Assembly (NCBI GenBank): GCA_964440155.1
Contig: CAYTRH010000018.1
Span: 1 to 31,552 of the forward strand
Length of the DNA stretch: 31,552 nt
DNA from: PFJX01 sp964440155
Lineage (GTDB): Bacteria > Pseudomonadota > Gammaproteobacteria > Burkholderiales > Thiobacillaceae
Direction of reading: 5' to 3'
The notes below the pieces were generated by a model. It was not told the DNA's origin. It searched no databases and worked only from the letters and a program-made list of their open reading frames with translations. The position numbers were made by a program, and so were the translations under genes. Below are positions 31,496 through 31,552 of the stretch, piece by piece (the first letter of the stretch is position 1; every line of letters begins with the position of its first letter).

Positions 31496-31552
31496 TAACC
31501 GGCCGGCCACCGGTGCGCCGCCCGCGGCCGCCCGGCATCCCGGGCGCGCACC

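Noticed and set aside
1..31552. tRNA or rRNA genes
   Set aside because: No tRNA-like cloverleaf with a T-loop GTTCRA and CCA pattern, and no rRNA signature, was noticed in the gaps between genes.

Overview
The window is about 31.5 kb of GC-rich chromosome from a proteobacterium, most likely a gammaproteobacterium with a chemolithotrophic or hydrogen-using lifestyle. This rests on the rpsP-rimM-trmD-rplS operon, the rpoZ-spoT pair, a Coq7-type ubiquinone hydroxylase, a single HU gene and a soluble NAD-linked [NiFe] hydrogenase operon. I cannot name the genus from sequence reading alone.

Layout. 1-4944: the start of pyrG, a GAF/HD-GYP signalling protein, an MscS-type channel, a small membrane protein, a DUF2322-like protein and coq7. 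5277-13455: a complete type I-C CRISPR-Cas operon (cas3, cas5c, cas8c with an internal cas11c start, cas7c, cas4, cas1, cas2). A HicB/HicA-like toxin-antitoxin pair lies between cas7 and cas4. 13456-14071: leader and array, with six identical 37-bp repeats and five complete spacers, then a sixth spacer and a repeat cut off after 8 bp. 14072-15487: a group II intron in opposite orientation, with an intact 5' end and a missing 3' part. Its reverse transcriptase gene carries two frameshifts. The intron's 5' end lies directly behind the rplS terminator. 15537-18139: rplS, trmD, rimM, rpsP and yajQ. 18233-20597: rpoZ and spoT. 20660-25135: HU, a DUF4870-like membrane protein, a secreted protein built of 12-13-residue repeats, an NfeD/slipin pair and a small unknown protein. 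25178-31294: an alpha/beta hydrolase and the hoxFUYHW hydrogenase operon (minus strand), with a sigma-54-like promoter upstream.

How the genes work together. The CRISPR block holds every part needed for spacer capture (Cas1, Cas2, Cas4), crRNA processing (Cas5c), target recognition (Cas8c, Cas7, Cas11c) and degradation (Cas3). The TA pair is spaced and overlapped like ordinary members of the operon, so it may act as an addiction or guard module for it. The distal end of the array and the 3' half of the intron are both missing at one shared junction, which points to a deletion or recombination that fused two formerly separate elements. The hox genes encode a diaphorase (HoxF with a fused HoxE-like domain, HoxU), a hydrogenase dimer (HoxY, HoxH) and the endopeptidase that matures HoxH (HoxW).

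The least explained items are the embedded TA pair, the array/intron junction, the secreted repeat protein and several compact inverted-repeat structures between genes.
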